Shown: one piece after another, positions 9,431 through 17,407 of the stretch
Numbering within the stretch: the stretch's first letter is position 1
Layout: each line of letters starts with the position of its first letter
Origin: Nostoc sp. FACHB-110
GTDB lineage: Bacteria > Cyanobacteriota > Cyanobacteriia > Cyanobacteriales > Nostocaceae
DNA: 64,000 nucleotides
Reading direction: 5' to 3'
Assembly (NCBI RefSeq): GCF_014697425.1
Contig: NZ_JACJRU010000003.1
Coordinates: 186,001-250,000 of the forward strand
Translations under genes and position numbers: made by a program
The notes under the pieces: model-generated
Told to the model about the DNA's origin: nothing
Databases searched by the model: none
What the model saw: the letters and a program-made list of their open reading frames with translations, nothing else

Positions 9431-9772
9431 ATGGTTATCAATTTATCTTCCGCAGATTTATCTCAATCAAGAAATTTAAATTTACATATCTTACTAGAAC
9501 GTAGTGATGCAGGAAATTTCATAGCTTCTGTCTTGGAATTTCCCAACACTCGGATTGAAGCACCGACTCAAGAACAAGCTGTACAAGAATTAAAAAAACT
9601 TTTGTCAACTCGTCTGGAAAAGACAGAAATTATTCCAGTAGAAATTTCGTTAACCCAAAACGAAGTAGAAAATCCCTGGATGAAATTTGCAGGTGTATTT
9701 AAAGATGATACAGATTTTACTGAAATTGCCGATAGTCTTAGAGCAGAACGTAACGCAGTAGATGAAGATTAA
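9431..9772 (+). CDS. Type II antitoxin, HicB/VapB-like
   Basis: An acidic 113-aa protein 36 bp upstream of a PIN-domain toxin and in the same direction: the usual antitoxin position. The first half (LHILLERSDAGNFIASVLEF, then AVQELKKLL) has the beta-strand/helix pattern of HicB-like antitoxins. The C-terminal part (NPWMKFAGVFKDDTDFTEIA, then a final acidic tail) looks like the toxin-binding tails of antitoxins paired with PIN toxins. Antitoxin function is inferred from position and size. The pair is probably autoregulated, but I found no clear operator. Confidence 0.7.
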   Translation: MVINLSSADLSQSRNLNLHILLERSDAGNFIASVLEFPNTRIEAPTQEQAVQELKKLLSTRLEKTEIIPVEISLTQNEVENPWMKFAGVFKDDTDFTEIADSLRAERNAVDED

Positions 9773-9808
9773 ATAGCTGAGGGTGCAATTTAACTAGAGA
9801 AATGTAGG

Positions 9809-10246
9809 ATGAGTCTTTATATACTCGATACAGACCATGTTTCGCTGTTACTTCAAGGAAACCAAGCTGTCATATCTAAAGTTGCTCAAGTTTATCCTAA
9901 TTTGGCTATCACAATTATCACAGTCCAAGAAATTTTTAACGGTTGGGTAGTCAAAATTAATGACCGGACTGAATCTAAAAATTTAGTAAACCTTTATACA
10001 AAACTTTGGACTACTCAAGAGTATTTCAAAGGAGTGAGAATACTTAACTTTGACAATTCTGCCTACAATTACTATGAAAAGTTACTCAGAGAAAACCAAC
10101 AATTAAATAAGAAAAGACTACAAAAAGATTTACGAATAGCTGCAATCGCTCTTTCGACAAATGCAGTGATGGTGAGTCGTAACCATAAGGATTTTTCTCA
10201 AATTCCCGACTTGGTATTAGAGGATTGGACTCAGAGGTTGTTTTAA
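9809..10246 (+). CDS. vapC: PIN-domain RNase toxin (VapC family)
   Basis: A 145-aa PIN-domain protein expected to be an Mg2+-dependent RNase held inactive by the product of the preceding gene. The acidic catalytic set is present: Asp7 (and Asp9) in YILDTDHVS, Glu41 in TVQEIF, Asp107 in KDLRIAAIAL, and the C-terminal RNHKDFSQIPDL (Asn125, Asp128). Length is typical of VapC. Together with the antitoxin it could stabilise the neighbouring restriction-modification gene. A degraded palindromic repeat begins 20 bp after its stop. The RNA target cannot be predicted. Confidence 0.85.
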   Translation: MSLYILDTDHVSLLLQGNQAVISKVAQVYPNLAITIITVQEIFNGWVVKINDRTESKNLVNLYTKLWTTQEYFKGVRILNFDNSAYNYYEKLLRENQQLNKKRLQKDLRIAAIALSTNAVMVSRNHKDFSQIPDLVLEDWTQRLF

Positions 10247-10265
10247 AAGTCTAATTTATTACTTT

Positions 10266-10410
10266 CCTTGGCGATTAGAAATCGCGGCTACACAGACAAA
10301 AACCACCTTCGTGGGTTCAAAACTCTTGATTTTTCATTAGTCCGCGCAGGTGGTCACTGAGCTTGTCGAAGTGCGGACTTTGTTTGTGTAGTAGCGAATT
10401 ATATTCGCCC
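10266..10410. repeat. MITE-like palindromic repeat, second copy
   Basis: This 145-bp palindromic segment runs from GGCGATTAGAAATCGCGGCT to TAGCGAATTATATTCGCC and has internal GTCCGCGC/GTGCGGAC arms. Its GCGGCTACACAGAC arm matches the complete element at 57825-57986. It lies between the toxin gene and the right direct repeat, so the restriction/toxin cassette carries one copy at each end. Confidence 0.75.
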
Positions 10411-10495
10411 AAAACTTTTAAAACATCCTCTCAGTAAAACAGAAAAATTTTGCCTAATTAACTATATCTAATGCCCTATTCGCCTTTTTGTCCTT

Positions 10496-10546
10496 AACGC
10501 TACACTAAAAAAGTAAAGAAATGTAAATGTATAGATATTGCGATCG
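10496..10546. repeat. 51-bp direct repeat, right copy
   Basis: It is identical to 7121-7171 except for one base (GTAAAG here, GTAGAG there). The copy ends exactly at the GTG start of the aldo/keto reductase, so it covers that gene's leader and presumably promoter region. Confidence 0.9.
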
Positions 10547-11520
10547 TGGAAACTATCACATTAGGCAAAAATGGCCCGACTGTTCCACCCTTATGTATTG
10601 GAACTTGGGCTTGGGGCGATAAACTGTTTTGGAATTATGGCAGTGACTACGGCCCCGAACAATTACAAGCAGCCTTTACAGCAGCTTTAGAAGCGGGGGT
10701 TACTTTTTTTGACACCGCAGAAGTTTACGGAATGGGGCTGTCAGAAAAATTTTTAGGGCAATTTATCAAACAGGCAAACCAACCTGTGCAAGTGGCCACA
10801 AAATTCGCCCCTCTGCCTTGGCGATTTACCGGACAATCTGTGAGTGATGCGTTAACAGAAAGCCTCAAACGTCTGCAACTAGAAAAAATTGAATTGTATC
10901 AAGTGCATTGGCCATTTGCTTTCTTTTTGAGTCAAGAAACACTGATGAACACCTTAGCCGATGAAGTGCAGCGAGGCAGAATTGCCGCAGTCGGTGTCAG
11001 TAATTACTCAGCCTCCCAAATGCGAGAAGCCCATCAAATATTAGCAGCTAGGGGCGTTCCTTTAGCTGTCAACCAAGTACGTTATTCTTTATTTAAGCGC
11101 CAAGTAGAAAGTAGTGGTATTATTGCAACTGCTCGTGAGCTTGGTGTGACAATTTTAGCGTACAGTCCTTTAGCACAAGGATTACTCACAGGTAAATACA
11201 CGCCGGAAAATCTCGAAAAATTAAGCGGTGCTAGAAAGATAGACCCAAAATTTGGTAAAGAAGGCTTGGAAAAAATTGCCCCAGTGATATCTTTATTACG
11301 CGAGATTGGCGAAAAACGCGATGGTCTACGATCGACCGTAGGTCATCGCACCCCGGCGCAAGTCGCACTAAACTGGTTAATTGCCCAAGGTAATGTGATT
11401 CCCATCGCTGGGGTAAAAACAGATGAACAAGTCAAACAAAATGCTGGCGCTTTAGGTTGGCAATTAAATAGCGATGAAATCGCAGAAATAGAAAAAATTA
11501 CTCGTCCTTGGCTGAATTAA
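10546..11520 (+). CDS. Aldo/keto reductase
   Basis: NADPH-dependent carbonyl reductase of the AKR superfamily, 324 aa, (alpha/beta)8 barrel. The catalytic tetrad is visible: Asp56 and Tyr61 (FFDTAEVYG), Lys86 (VATKFAP) and His121 (YQVHWP). The later GVSNYSASQM and NQVRYSLF strands are typical of the family. The substrate is not predictable. The GTG start is used because MxTxxLGKxG is the family start; the 51-bp repeat forms its upstream region. Its TAA overlaps the stop of the convergent Uma2 gene, so the two 3' ends share bases. Confidence 0.88.
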   Translation: METITLGKNGPTVPPLCIGTWAWGDKLFWNYGSDYGPEQLQAAFTAALEAGVTFFDTAEVYGMGLSEKFLGQFIKQANQPVQVATKFAPLPWRFTGQSVSDALTESLKRLQLEKIELYQVHWPFAFFLSQETLMNTLADEVQRGRIAAVGVSNYSASQMREAHQILAARGVPLAVNQVRYSLFKRQVESSGIIATARELGVTILAYSPLAQGLLTGKYTPENLEKLSGARKIDPKFGKEGLEKIAPVISLLREIGEKRDGLRSTVGHRTPAQVALNWLIAQGNVIPIAGVKTDEQVKQNAGALGWQLNSDEIAEIEKITRPWLN

Positions 11521-12152
11521 CTACCTGCTTGAAAAATTTGTTTTGCAGTTAAATTTAACTCTGGGAATGTTGGCGACTGAATGCAGTCATCACCTCTAAA
11601 TTGTCTCACTTGGTACTCATCATCAACTAACGAATAAATAGAAATAGTTGGTTGTTTCGGTTCGCCAACAAACTTTTTAGCAGCTAATCCTAAATAATCT
11701 ACAATCCAATATTCACGAATGCCAATTCCCTCATATTCACCATATTTTTTGTAGTAATCATCGCGCCAGTTACTACTTACGACCTCAATAACTAGGGGAA
11801 TAGATTCTGCATAGCTCACAGTTGATTCTTGTTGCCATAAAGGCTCGTTCATCAAATTAGCTTGGTTTAATATTAAAATATCTGGTGAATAGGCAGACTC
11901 GCTATCAATTGGCTTAACTAATGCTGTTTTAGGTATCAAATAAGGTAGGCGTGATTGATAACACTGAACAGCTAACTGTATAGATAAAAAGCCTGTAACC
12001 TCTTCATGACCTCCTAATGGTTGTGCCATTTTAACAACTACTCCATCGTGCAATTCATAGCGTTCTCCATCAGGTTTCCAACTGACGAATTCTGCAAACG
12101 TTACTGTTTTGCGTAGAGCTTGAGTCATAAGTACTTTATCAACACAAGGCAA
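11517..12152 (-). CDS. Uma2 family (DUF820) putative endonuclease
   Basis: A 211-aa protein of the Uma2/DUF820 family, very numerous in cyanobacteria, with a PD-(D/E)XK nuclease-like fold. Family features are visible: RYELHDGVVVKM near the N-terminus, YSPDILIL (catalytic Asp), PLVIEVVSSNWRDD (Glu two residues before Val, then SS) and GIREYWIVDY. The Lys usually found in the ExK position is not present (EVV), so cleavage activity is uncertain. Start choice: Met9 (MTQALRKT) is a credible alternative. The biological role of the family is unsettled. Confidence 0.8.
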   Translation of the reverse strand: MPCVDKVLMTQALRKTVTFAEFVSWKPDGERYELHDGVVVKMAQPLGGHEEVTGFLSIQLAVQCYQSRLPYLIPKTALVKPIDSESAYSPDILILNQANLMNEPLWQQESTVSYAESIPLVIEVVSSNWRDDYYKKYGEYEGIGIREYWIVDYLGLAAKKFVGEPKQPTISIYSLVDDEYQVRQFRGDDCIQSPTFPELNLTAKQIFQAGS

Positions 12153-12180
12153 GTTTATCTGCTGTTTAACTTTCTAAATT

Positions 12181-12208
12181 CTAGTCCCTAGTCCCTAGCC
12201 TCTAGCCT
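12181..12208. repeat. Heptamer short tandem repeat
   Basis: Four consecutive 7-base units (CTAGTCC twice, CTAGCCT twice) end next to the stop codon of the second Uma2 gene at 12210. Confidence 0.75.
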
Positions 12209-12209
12209 C

Positions 12210-12770
12210 TTATTCAAATACAGGCGGCCACAATTCTGATATCGTTAGCTCCCAACCAGGAAGTAAATCTGGCAGTGTCAATTTATCGTTATTTTGTAAA
12301 ATTACTGGTGCTTGATTCAGGCGATAAACTTTTAATATCAACTCATCTGGATCAATCAAAATCCCAACAGTACAACCAAGTTCTAAAAATAATTGAATCT
12401 TTTCTTCTAATGTTTTCACACGGTCTGACTTGGATTTAATTTCTACCATCAAGTCAGGTACTAATTCTACAAAATCGCGCTTGCTAGTTTTGAGTCTGTC
12501 AGCACGCAAAAAGGACACATCTGGAGCGCGGAGATTGCGTTTTTCATGATTAGTTTCCAAGCTAGGCAGAATAAAACCAGCACTAGAACCAGTAACTCTT
12601 CCTAGCTTACGTGGACGTACCCAATTGCCGAGTAAGCGAATTAACTCAGCCCCGATTTCTTCGGAAATATAATCTGATGGCCCCATGACTAGGATGCTTC
12701 CATCTACCAGTTCCATCTGCCATTCTGGATGTTCAGCTTGTAGCTGCTCTAAATCTGCAATTGTGAACAT
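12210..12770 (-). CDS. Uma2 family (DUF820) putative endonuclease, second copy
   Basis: A 186-aa paralogue-type neighbour of the previous gene, same strand, 57 bp upstream. It has the more canonical active-site pattern: WQMELVDGSILVMGPSDY, LRAPDVSFLRADRL (Asp) and LVPDLMVEIKSKSDRVKTLE with a complete ExK (Glu-Ile-Lys). The next conserved stretch (KIQLFLELGCTVGILIDP) is typical. The two proteins are clearly divergent in sequence, so they are not a recent duplication. Whether they act together is unknown. Confidence 0.85.
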   Translation of the reverse strand: MFTIADLEQLQAEHPEWQMELVDGSILVMGPSDYISEEIGAELIRLLGNWVRPRKLGRVTGSSAGFILPSLETNHEKRNLRAPDVSFLRADRLKTSKRDFVELVPDLMVEIKSKSDRVKTLEEKIQLFLELGCTVGILIDPDELILKVYRLNQAPVILQNNDKLTLPDLLPGWELTISELWPPVFE

Positions 12771-12867
12771 AAAACTACAGAAAATACATCTTTATCTATG
12801 TTCCTACAAGCTGATAGAAACGGTGAGCGACTTTTGCAAGTTATGAGTCCTGAGTACACATCAAAAC

Positions 12868-12896
12868 ACTTAGCACTCAGCACTCAGCACTCACTA
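12868..12896. repeat. Heptamer short tandem repeat
   Basis: Repeated AGCACTC units (three perfect plus flanking variants) lie just beyond the helicase stop codon. The reverse form GAGTGCT recurs at 63897-63935. Confidence 0.7.
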
Positions 12897-12897
12897 C

Positions 12898-14427
12898 TTA
12901 AGAGGCAGATTCTCTCGCGCCAGAGGAACCTAGCTTTTGATTGGCAGAAACGGGGGCTTCACGACGACCTGAGCGTAGTTTGGGCTTGGGTGTGGAGCGT
13001 CCTTCGTCATTGTTGTTAGCATCTGACTTGTTCCAAGAACGGTTTCTTTCGCCAGAAAATTCACGGCGCTTCACAATTTTGGGTTTAGCAACGGGAACTT
13101 CTTCGGGAACTTCCACTTCAGAGCTTAACCAAGCGGGACGGGTTTCATCGTAAGCAAGTTGCAGTGCCGCAGCAGCGATCGCATGAGCATCATACTGTTC
13201 AATCAATTCGCTGACAATGGGTAAGAAGGAAGCCAGTCTTTCACCACTTAGGGCTTCTCTCACTTGTTCTTGCAATTTGTTGATGTGCCGTGCTTCAATT
13301 TGCGCCCGTGTGGGAATGGACAGTAATTGCCAGCTTTGGCGGATATGGCGCTCAAATAATTGCTGTTTGCGACGCTCAAAAGGCTGAACCAAGGTAATGG
13401 CTGTACCTTCTTTACCAGCCCGACCAGTCCGACCAATTCTATGCACGTAGGTTTCTACGCTATCGGGTAAGTCGTAGTTAATGACGTGAGATAGTTGGTC
13501 AACATCTAAACCGCGTGCAGCAATATCAGTGGCGACTACCCAGCGCACTTGGCGATTGCGGAAGCGGGTTAATAACCGTTCTCTGGCTTGTTGGGACAAA
13601 TCACCGTGATATTCATCCACACTGTGACCAGCCGCTTGCAGTTGGTTGGTGAGTTCTGCCGCAGTTCTGCGGGTACGCACAAAGATTAAGGCTGTTTCTG
13701 GATCTTCCATTTCCAGAATTGGCTGTAATGCTTTGGCTTTTGTCCAGTGGCGGGGAATTAAGTAAGCTACTTGGTTAATTTTGTTGGGTGCAGCTTTTGG
13801 TTGCTCAACAGTAACGGTAACAGGCGATCGCAAAAACTTGTTCACCAACATCCGAATTGACGGGGGCATTGTGGCAGAAAACAACGCTGTTTGCCGTTCT
13901 TGGGGTGCTTGGGACAAAATTCTCTCAACATCATCGATAAAGCCCATGCTCAACATTTCATCGGCTTCATCTAACACGAACCACTTGACTTGATCTAATT
14001 TCAAGCTACCGCGCTCTAGCAAGTCAATCACCCGGCCGGGAGTACCAACAACAATGTGAACGCCGCGTTTGAGCTGCATAATTTGACGGTCAATGGATTG
14101 ACCACCATAAATTGCTAAAGCCCGTAAGCCACTATTACCAATAAATTGGCTAACAGCATCATGGACTTGAATTGCTAATTCACGGGTTGGGGTTAACACC
14201 AAAGCTTGCACGGCTCTTTGGCTAACATCCAGCCGTTCTAAAATTGGCAGGGAAAAGGCGGCTGTTTTGCCTGTACCAGTTTGAGACTGTCCTACTACAT
14301 CCCGACCTGACAACAGTTGGGGAATAGCTTGGATTTGAATGTTAGTCGGTGCGGTAAAACCAATTTTTTCTAGTTGTTCAGCGCGTTCTTGGGAAATTCC
14401 TAGTTCAATAAACGAAAGATTCATCAA
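12898..14427 (-). CDS. DEAD-box ATP-dependent RNA helicase
   Basis: A 509-aa superfamily 2 RNA helicase unwinding RNA duplexes. All core motifs are present in order: the Q-motif region FTAPTNIQIQAIP, motif I AQTGTGKT, PTRELA, TPGR, DEAD, SAT, then domain 2 with ARGLDV and HRIGRTGRAG. After about residue 400 there is a basic, disordered C-terminal tail rich in Arg, Lys and Ser, probably for RNA binding. It resembles cyanobacterial Crh/DeaD proteins, which are often cold- or redox-induced; no regulatory site was recognised. It lies 51 bp downstream of rimO on the same strand and may be cotranscribed. Confidence 0.92.
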   Translation of the reverse strand: MMNLSFIELGISQERAEQLEKIGFTAPTNIQIQAIPQLLSGRDVVGQSQTGTGKTAAFSLPILERLDVSQRAVQALVLTPTRELAIQVHDAVSQFIGNSGLRALAIYGGQSIDRQIMQLKRGVHIVVGTPGRVIDLLERGSLKLDQVKWFVLDEADEMLSMGFIDDVERILSQAPQERQTALFSATMPPSIRMLVNKFLRSPVTVTVEQPKAAPNKINQVAYLIPRHWTKAKALQPILEMEDPETALIFVRTRRTAAELTNQLQAAGHSVDEYHGDLSQQARERLLTRFRNRQVRWVVATDIAARGLDVDQLSHVINYDLPDSVETYVHRIGRTGRAGKEGTAITLVQPFERRKQQLFERHIRQSWQLLSIPTRAQIEARHINKLQEQVREALSGERLASFLPIVSELIEQYDAHAIAAAALQLAYDETRPAWLSSEVEVPEEVPVAKPKIVKRREFSGERNRSWNKSDANNNDEGRSTPKPKLRSGRREAPVSANQKLGSSGARESAS

Positions 14428-14478
14428 CTCTCCTAGATTTTGCTTTTTGACTTTTTGTTTAGATTGGGAAATCGAAAT

Positions 14479-15804
14479 CTATCTGTGACTGAGGGCGACT
14501 TGACCATAGAGGTCATAAGTATCAGCACTGCGAATTGCAACAGGCACAATGGTTCCTAATTTAGCTGCGCCTGTGACATAAACCAGACCATCAACTTCGG
14601 GCGAACTTCTGCTAGAACGACCAATTAATTCCCCACTTTCAGGATTTTCTTGCTCAATCAGGACATCAACGATTTTGCCGACTTCTTGTTGATTTTTCCG
14701 CCAAGAAATGGGTTGCTGAAGTTCCATGATTTTTTGCCGCCGCTCGTCCATAATTTCCTGGGGTAACTGATTGGGCAGACTGTAAGCGGGGGTTCCTTCC
14801 TCTGGTGAAAAGGTAAAAACACCAACATGGTCAAATTCATGCTGCTGCACAAAGTTGAGTAGATGCTCAAAATGCTCTTCTGTTTCGCCGGGAAAACCCA
14901 CAATCAAGGTTGTCCGTAATACAGCTTCTGGTAGTGCAGTTTTAATGCGCTCAATAATTTCATTGTTGACTCGCCCTTGCCAGGGACGGTTCATGGAGCG
15001 CAGAATCTCTGGATGAGAATGTTGCAATGGCAAATCCAAGTAAGGTAAGACGTTGGGCGTTTCTTGGATTGCCGCAATCACATCTGGGGTCAATCCTGTG
15101 GGATAGGCATAGTGCATCCTAATCCAAGGTATGTCCACTTTCCCCAAGGCTCGGAGTAATTCGGCGAGTTTGGGCTTACCGTAAATATCCAATCCGTAGT
15201 TAGTAGTAATTTGAGAAATCAAAATGATTTCTTTTACGCCTTGGCTGGCTAACTGCTCGGCTTCGGCCACAATTGATTCAATGGTACGCGATCGCTGATT
15301 ACCTCGCAGATACGGAATAATACAAAACGCACACCGATAATCGCATCCTTCAGCTACTCTCAGGTAGGCAACACCCTCTGTTGTTGTGCGGTAACGCGGT
15401 GTGGTTTCATCAGCGATATAAGTTGGTTCGGCGCTAATTTGTTTAACGCGCTCTCCTTGTTCGGCTCGCTCGATTACATTGACGATTTTGTGATAATCAC
15501 CTGTACCCACCACGGCTACGGCTTCGGGCAACTCTTCCAATAATTGCTCTTGGAAATGCTGCGCCATGCAGCCTGTTATTACGATTTTTTTATTAGCCTC
15601 TGCCAATTCTACTAAAGTTCTGACAGATTCTTCTCTTGCTGCTTCAATAAAACTACAAGTATTAACGATAACGTAATCTGCTAACTCTTCGTTTGTATCT
15701 ACGCCATAACCTGCTTCTACTAGCAGCCCTAGCATATGTTCTGTATCAATTCGATTTTTCTCGCAGCCCAAATGAGATATTGCTATTGTTGGCTTTTCAC
15801 CCAT
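14479..15804 (-). CDS. rimO: Ribosomal protein S12 methylthiotransferase RimO
   Basis: Radical-SAM enzyme adding a methylthio group to an aspartate of ribosomal protein S12. It has three parts: an N-terminal UPF0004 domain with cluster cysteines ([31 protein letters not shown]), the radical-SAM motif CDYRCAFC and a C-terminal TRAM domain. The [11 protein letters not shown] form separates RimO from MiaB. The frame is open to a further upstream ATG (15888), but [16 protein letters not shown] at 15804 gives 441 residues, the normal RimO length, and the extra 28 residues resemble nothing known. Confidence 0.95.
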   Translation of the reverse strand: MGEKPTIAISHLGCEKNRIDTEHMLGLLVEAGYGVDTNEELADYVIVNTCSFIEAAREESVRTLVELAEANKKIVITGCMAQHFQEQLLEELPEAVAVVGTGDYHKIVNVIERAEQGERVKQISAEPTYIADETTPRYRTTTEGVAYLRVAEGCDYRCAFCIIPYLRGNQRSRTIESIVAEAEQLASQGVKEIILISQITTNYGLDIYGKPKLAELLRALGKVDIPWIRMHYAYPTGLTPDVIAAIQETPNVLPYLDLPLQHSHPEILRSMNRPWQGRVNNEIIERIKTALPEAVLRTTLIVGFPGETEEHFEHLLNFVQQHEFDHVGVFTFSPEEGTPAYSLPNQLPQEIMDERRQKIMELQQPISWRKNQQEVGKIVDVLIEQENPESGELIGRSSRSSPEVDGLVYVTGAAKLGTIVPVAIRSADTYDLYGQVALSHR

Positions 15805-16457
15805 ACTTTCATATCTAAGGTTTTTTCTTCTGGTCACACAAAGTGCAATGACTTCGCTCTTTGTGATGCACGCCTTTTTGCCGATCATGCTCAGGCAAAC
15901 TTCGCCACTATCAACAACTGTCAGTGGACTGATGACCTCGATAATTTGCGGTCATGCTATGATTATGTCTACTATTAGTCTGTTTCCTTGGGTAAATAGG
16001 AGTGCCTTTGATTTTATAGGACACTTGTAATATTTTTTAACAATTCGCCTGTTAGTATTTTACACTACCGGAGCGTATGCGTTGTTAATTTACCCGTTGG
16101 GAAGCCGCCGAAAAGGCTGGTTGTGAGAAGTCGCTACCCTCAGGGAAATCGCGCTTGCGACTACGCCTAATCAAGCAGTAATACCCTGACGCTTAGGCGA
16201 AAAGCCTAAACGACGGGAAGTTGCCTTGCGTGTTGTGAGTGGCAAACTCCTCTTGTAGCCAGGTTTTATCTTAACATATCTTATGGAACGTTTTATGCCA
16301 AATTCCATCTTCAGATGGAGGTAGTGAAACCAGTACCAGCGAACACATGAATGCTAATCAAGGAACTAGGGACGTGAGACGAGAAAATAGGAGATAGGTG
16401 AATTTTAATCCTAAAATCCAATCCCTAATCCCTGATCTCTGAATAATATTTGAAGAC
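15805..16457. other. 653-bp intergenic region with structured segment
   Basis: Divergent spacer between rimO and btpA without a convincing gene. The part 16090-16260 is rich in paired segments (see the separate ncRNA candidate). The last 100 bp hold loose repeats of AATCCCTAATCCC type. No promoter motif could be fixed by eye. Confidence 0.5.
16093..16217 (+). ncRNA. Candidate structured RNA element upstream of btpA
   Basis: CCCGTTG (16093-16099) can pair with CGACGGG (16211-16217) as a closing stem with one G-U pair. Inside are GCC-GAAAA-GGC (16107-16117), GTCGC/GCGAC (16130-16134 with 16157-16161) and two competing hairpins that share TTAGGC: CGCCTAA (16164-16170) with TTAGGCG (16193-16199), or TTAGGC-GAAAA-GCCTAA (16193-16209). 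Alternative pairing is a hallmark of switching leaders. The GAAAA loops favour the plus strand. I do not recognise a known riboswitch, 6S, tmRNA or RNase P pattern. Pairings are seen; function is inference. Confidence 0.35.
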
Positions 16458-17306
16458 GTGGACTTATATCAGACCTTTAAAACTCGTACACCAATTATTG
16501 GCGTAGTTCACCTACTGCCATTACCCACCTCGCCCCGCTGGGGAGGTAGCCTAAAAGCCGTGATAGACCGTGCTGAACAAGAAGCAACAGCCCTTGCCAG
16601 TGGTGGAGTAGATGGCATTATTGTAGAGAATTTTTTCGATGCGCCGTTTACAAAAAACCAAGTTGATCCCGCAGTTGTGAGTGCTATGACCGTAGTGGTG
16701 CAAAGGATACAAAATTTAGTAACTTTGCCGCTAGGTTTAAATGTATTGCGAAATGATGCCAAAAGTGCCATTGCGATCGCCAGTTGTGTGCGGGCGCAAT
16801 TTATCCGTGTGAATGTGCTAACTGGAGTCATGGCCACCGACCAAGGATTAATTGAAGGAGAAGCCCATCAATTATTGCGCTATCGCCGAGAATTAGGCTC
16901 TGATGTCAAAATTTTGGCAGATGTTTTAGTTAAGCACGCCCGGCCTTTAAGTTCGCCGAATCTCACAGTTGCAGTTCAAGACACAATTGAACGAGGTTTA
17001 GCAGACGCAGTAATTTTATCTGGCTGGGCGACAGGTAGTCCTCCTACTCAGGAAGATTTAGAACTAGCGAGCGGTGCAGCCAAAGGCACACCAGTATTTA
17101 TCGGTAGTGGAGCCGACTGGGAAAATGTTGCTACACTGTTGCAGGCAGCAGATGGGGTGATAGTTTCCAGTTCCTTAAAACGTCATGGTCGCATTGAGCA
17201 ACCAATTGATCCGATTCGCGTCAGTCAATTTGTTGAAGCAGCCCATCGCACTTGGAACTCCAAAAGCCCAAGCAAATCAGTCCAACAAATAAAGTTACAT
17301 TCTTAG
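16458..17306 (+). CDS. btpA: BtpA family photosystem I biogenesis protein
   Basis: A 282-aa TIM-barrel-like protein of the BtpA/SgcQ family. In Synechocystis BtpA is a thylakoid-associated factor needed to stabilise the photosystem I reaction-centre proteins. Visible family text includes IIGVVHLLPLPTSPRWGG at residues 13-30, DGIIVENFFDAPF, LPLGLNVLRND and VILSGWATGSPP. The GTG start at 16458 gives MDLYQTFKTRTPIIG, which fits the family N-terminus. The structured element ends about 240 bp upstream. The 3' end runs into a heptamer repeat tract before the VKOR gene. Confidence 0.9.
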   Translation: MDLYQTFKTRTPIIGVVHLLPLPTSPRWGGSLKAVIDRAEQEATALASGGVDGIIVENFFDAPFTKNQVDPAVVSAMTVVVQRIQNLVTLPLGLNVLRNDAKSAIAIASCVRAQFIRVNVLTGVMATDQGLIEGEAHQLLRYRRELGSDVKILADVLVKHARPLSSPNLTVAVQDTIERGLADAVILSGWATGSPPTQEDLELASGAAKGTPVFIGSGADWENVATLLQAADGVIVSSSLKRHGRIEQPIDPIRVSQFVEAAHRTWNSKSPSKSVQQIKLHS

Positions 17307-17307
17307 T

Positions 17308-17400
17308 AAGTAGGGAGTGGGGAGTAGGGAGTAGGGAGAAATTATATACTTCAGACTTCACACTTCATACTTCAGACTTCATACTTTATACTTCATACTT
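17308..17400. repeat. Two adjacent heptamer repeat tracts
   Basis: First come four or more GTAGGGA/GTGGGGA units, then about eight consecutive units of TACTTCA, GACTTCA, CACTTCA and variants up to 17400. The tract fills the gap between btpA and the VKOR gene. A frame happens to remain open through it, so an upstream start for the VKOR gene would translate repeat DNA. Confidence 0.8.
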
Positions 17401-17407
17401 CGCAGTT

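Noticed and set aside
15805..15888. N-terminal extension of RimO by 28 residues
   Set aside because: The family start [16 protein letters not shown] is at 15804; the extension is atypical and reads like spacer.
15736..16030. Two overlapping plus-strand frames at the rimO start
   Set aside because: They are antisense to the rimO N-terminal extension and to spacer; no homology is apparent.
16093..16260. Assigning the structured segment to a cobalamin riboswitch, 6S RNA, tmRNA, SRP RNA or RNase P RNA
   Set aside because: None of their conserved cores could be located, so it is left as an unnamed candidate.
17252..17407. Upstream start for the VKOR-thioredoxin protein
   Set aside because: It would translate heptamer repeats and overlap btpA; the ATG at 17408 gives a normal membrane-protein start.
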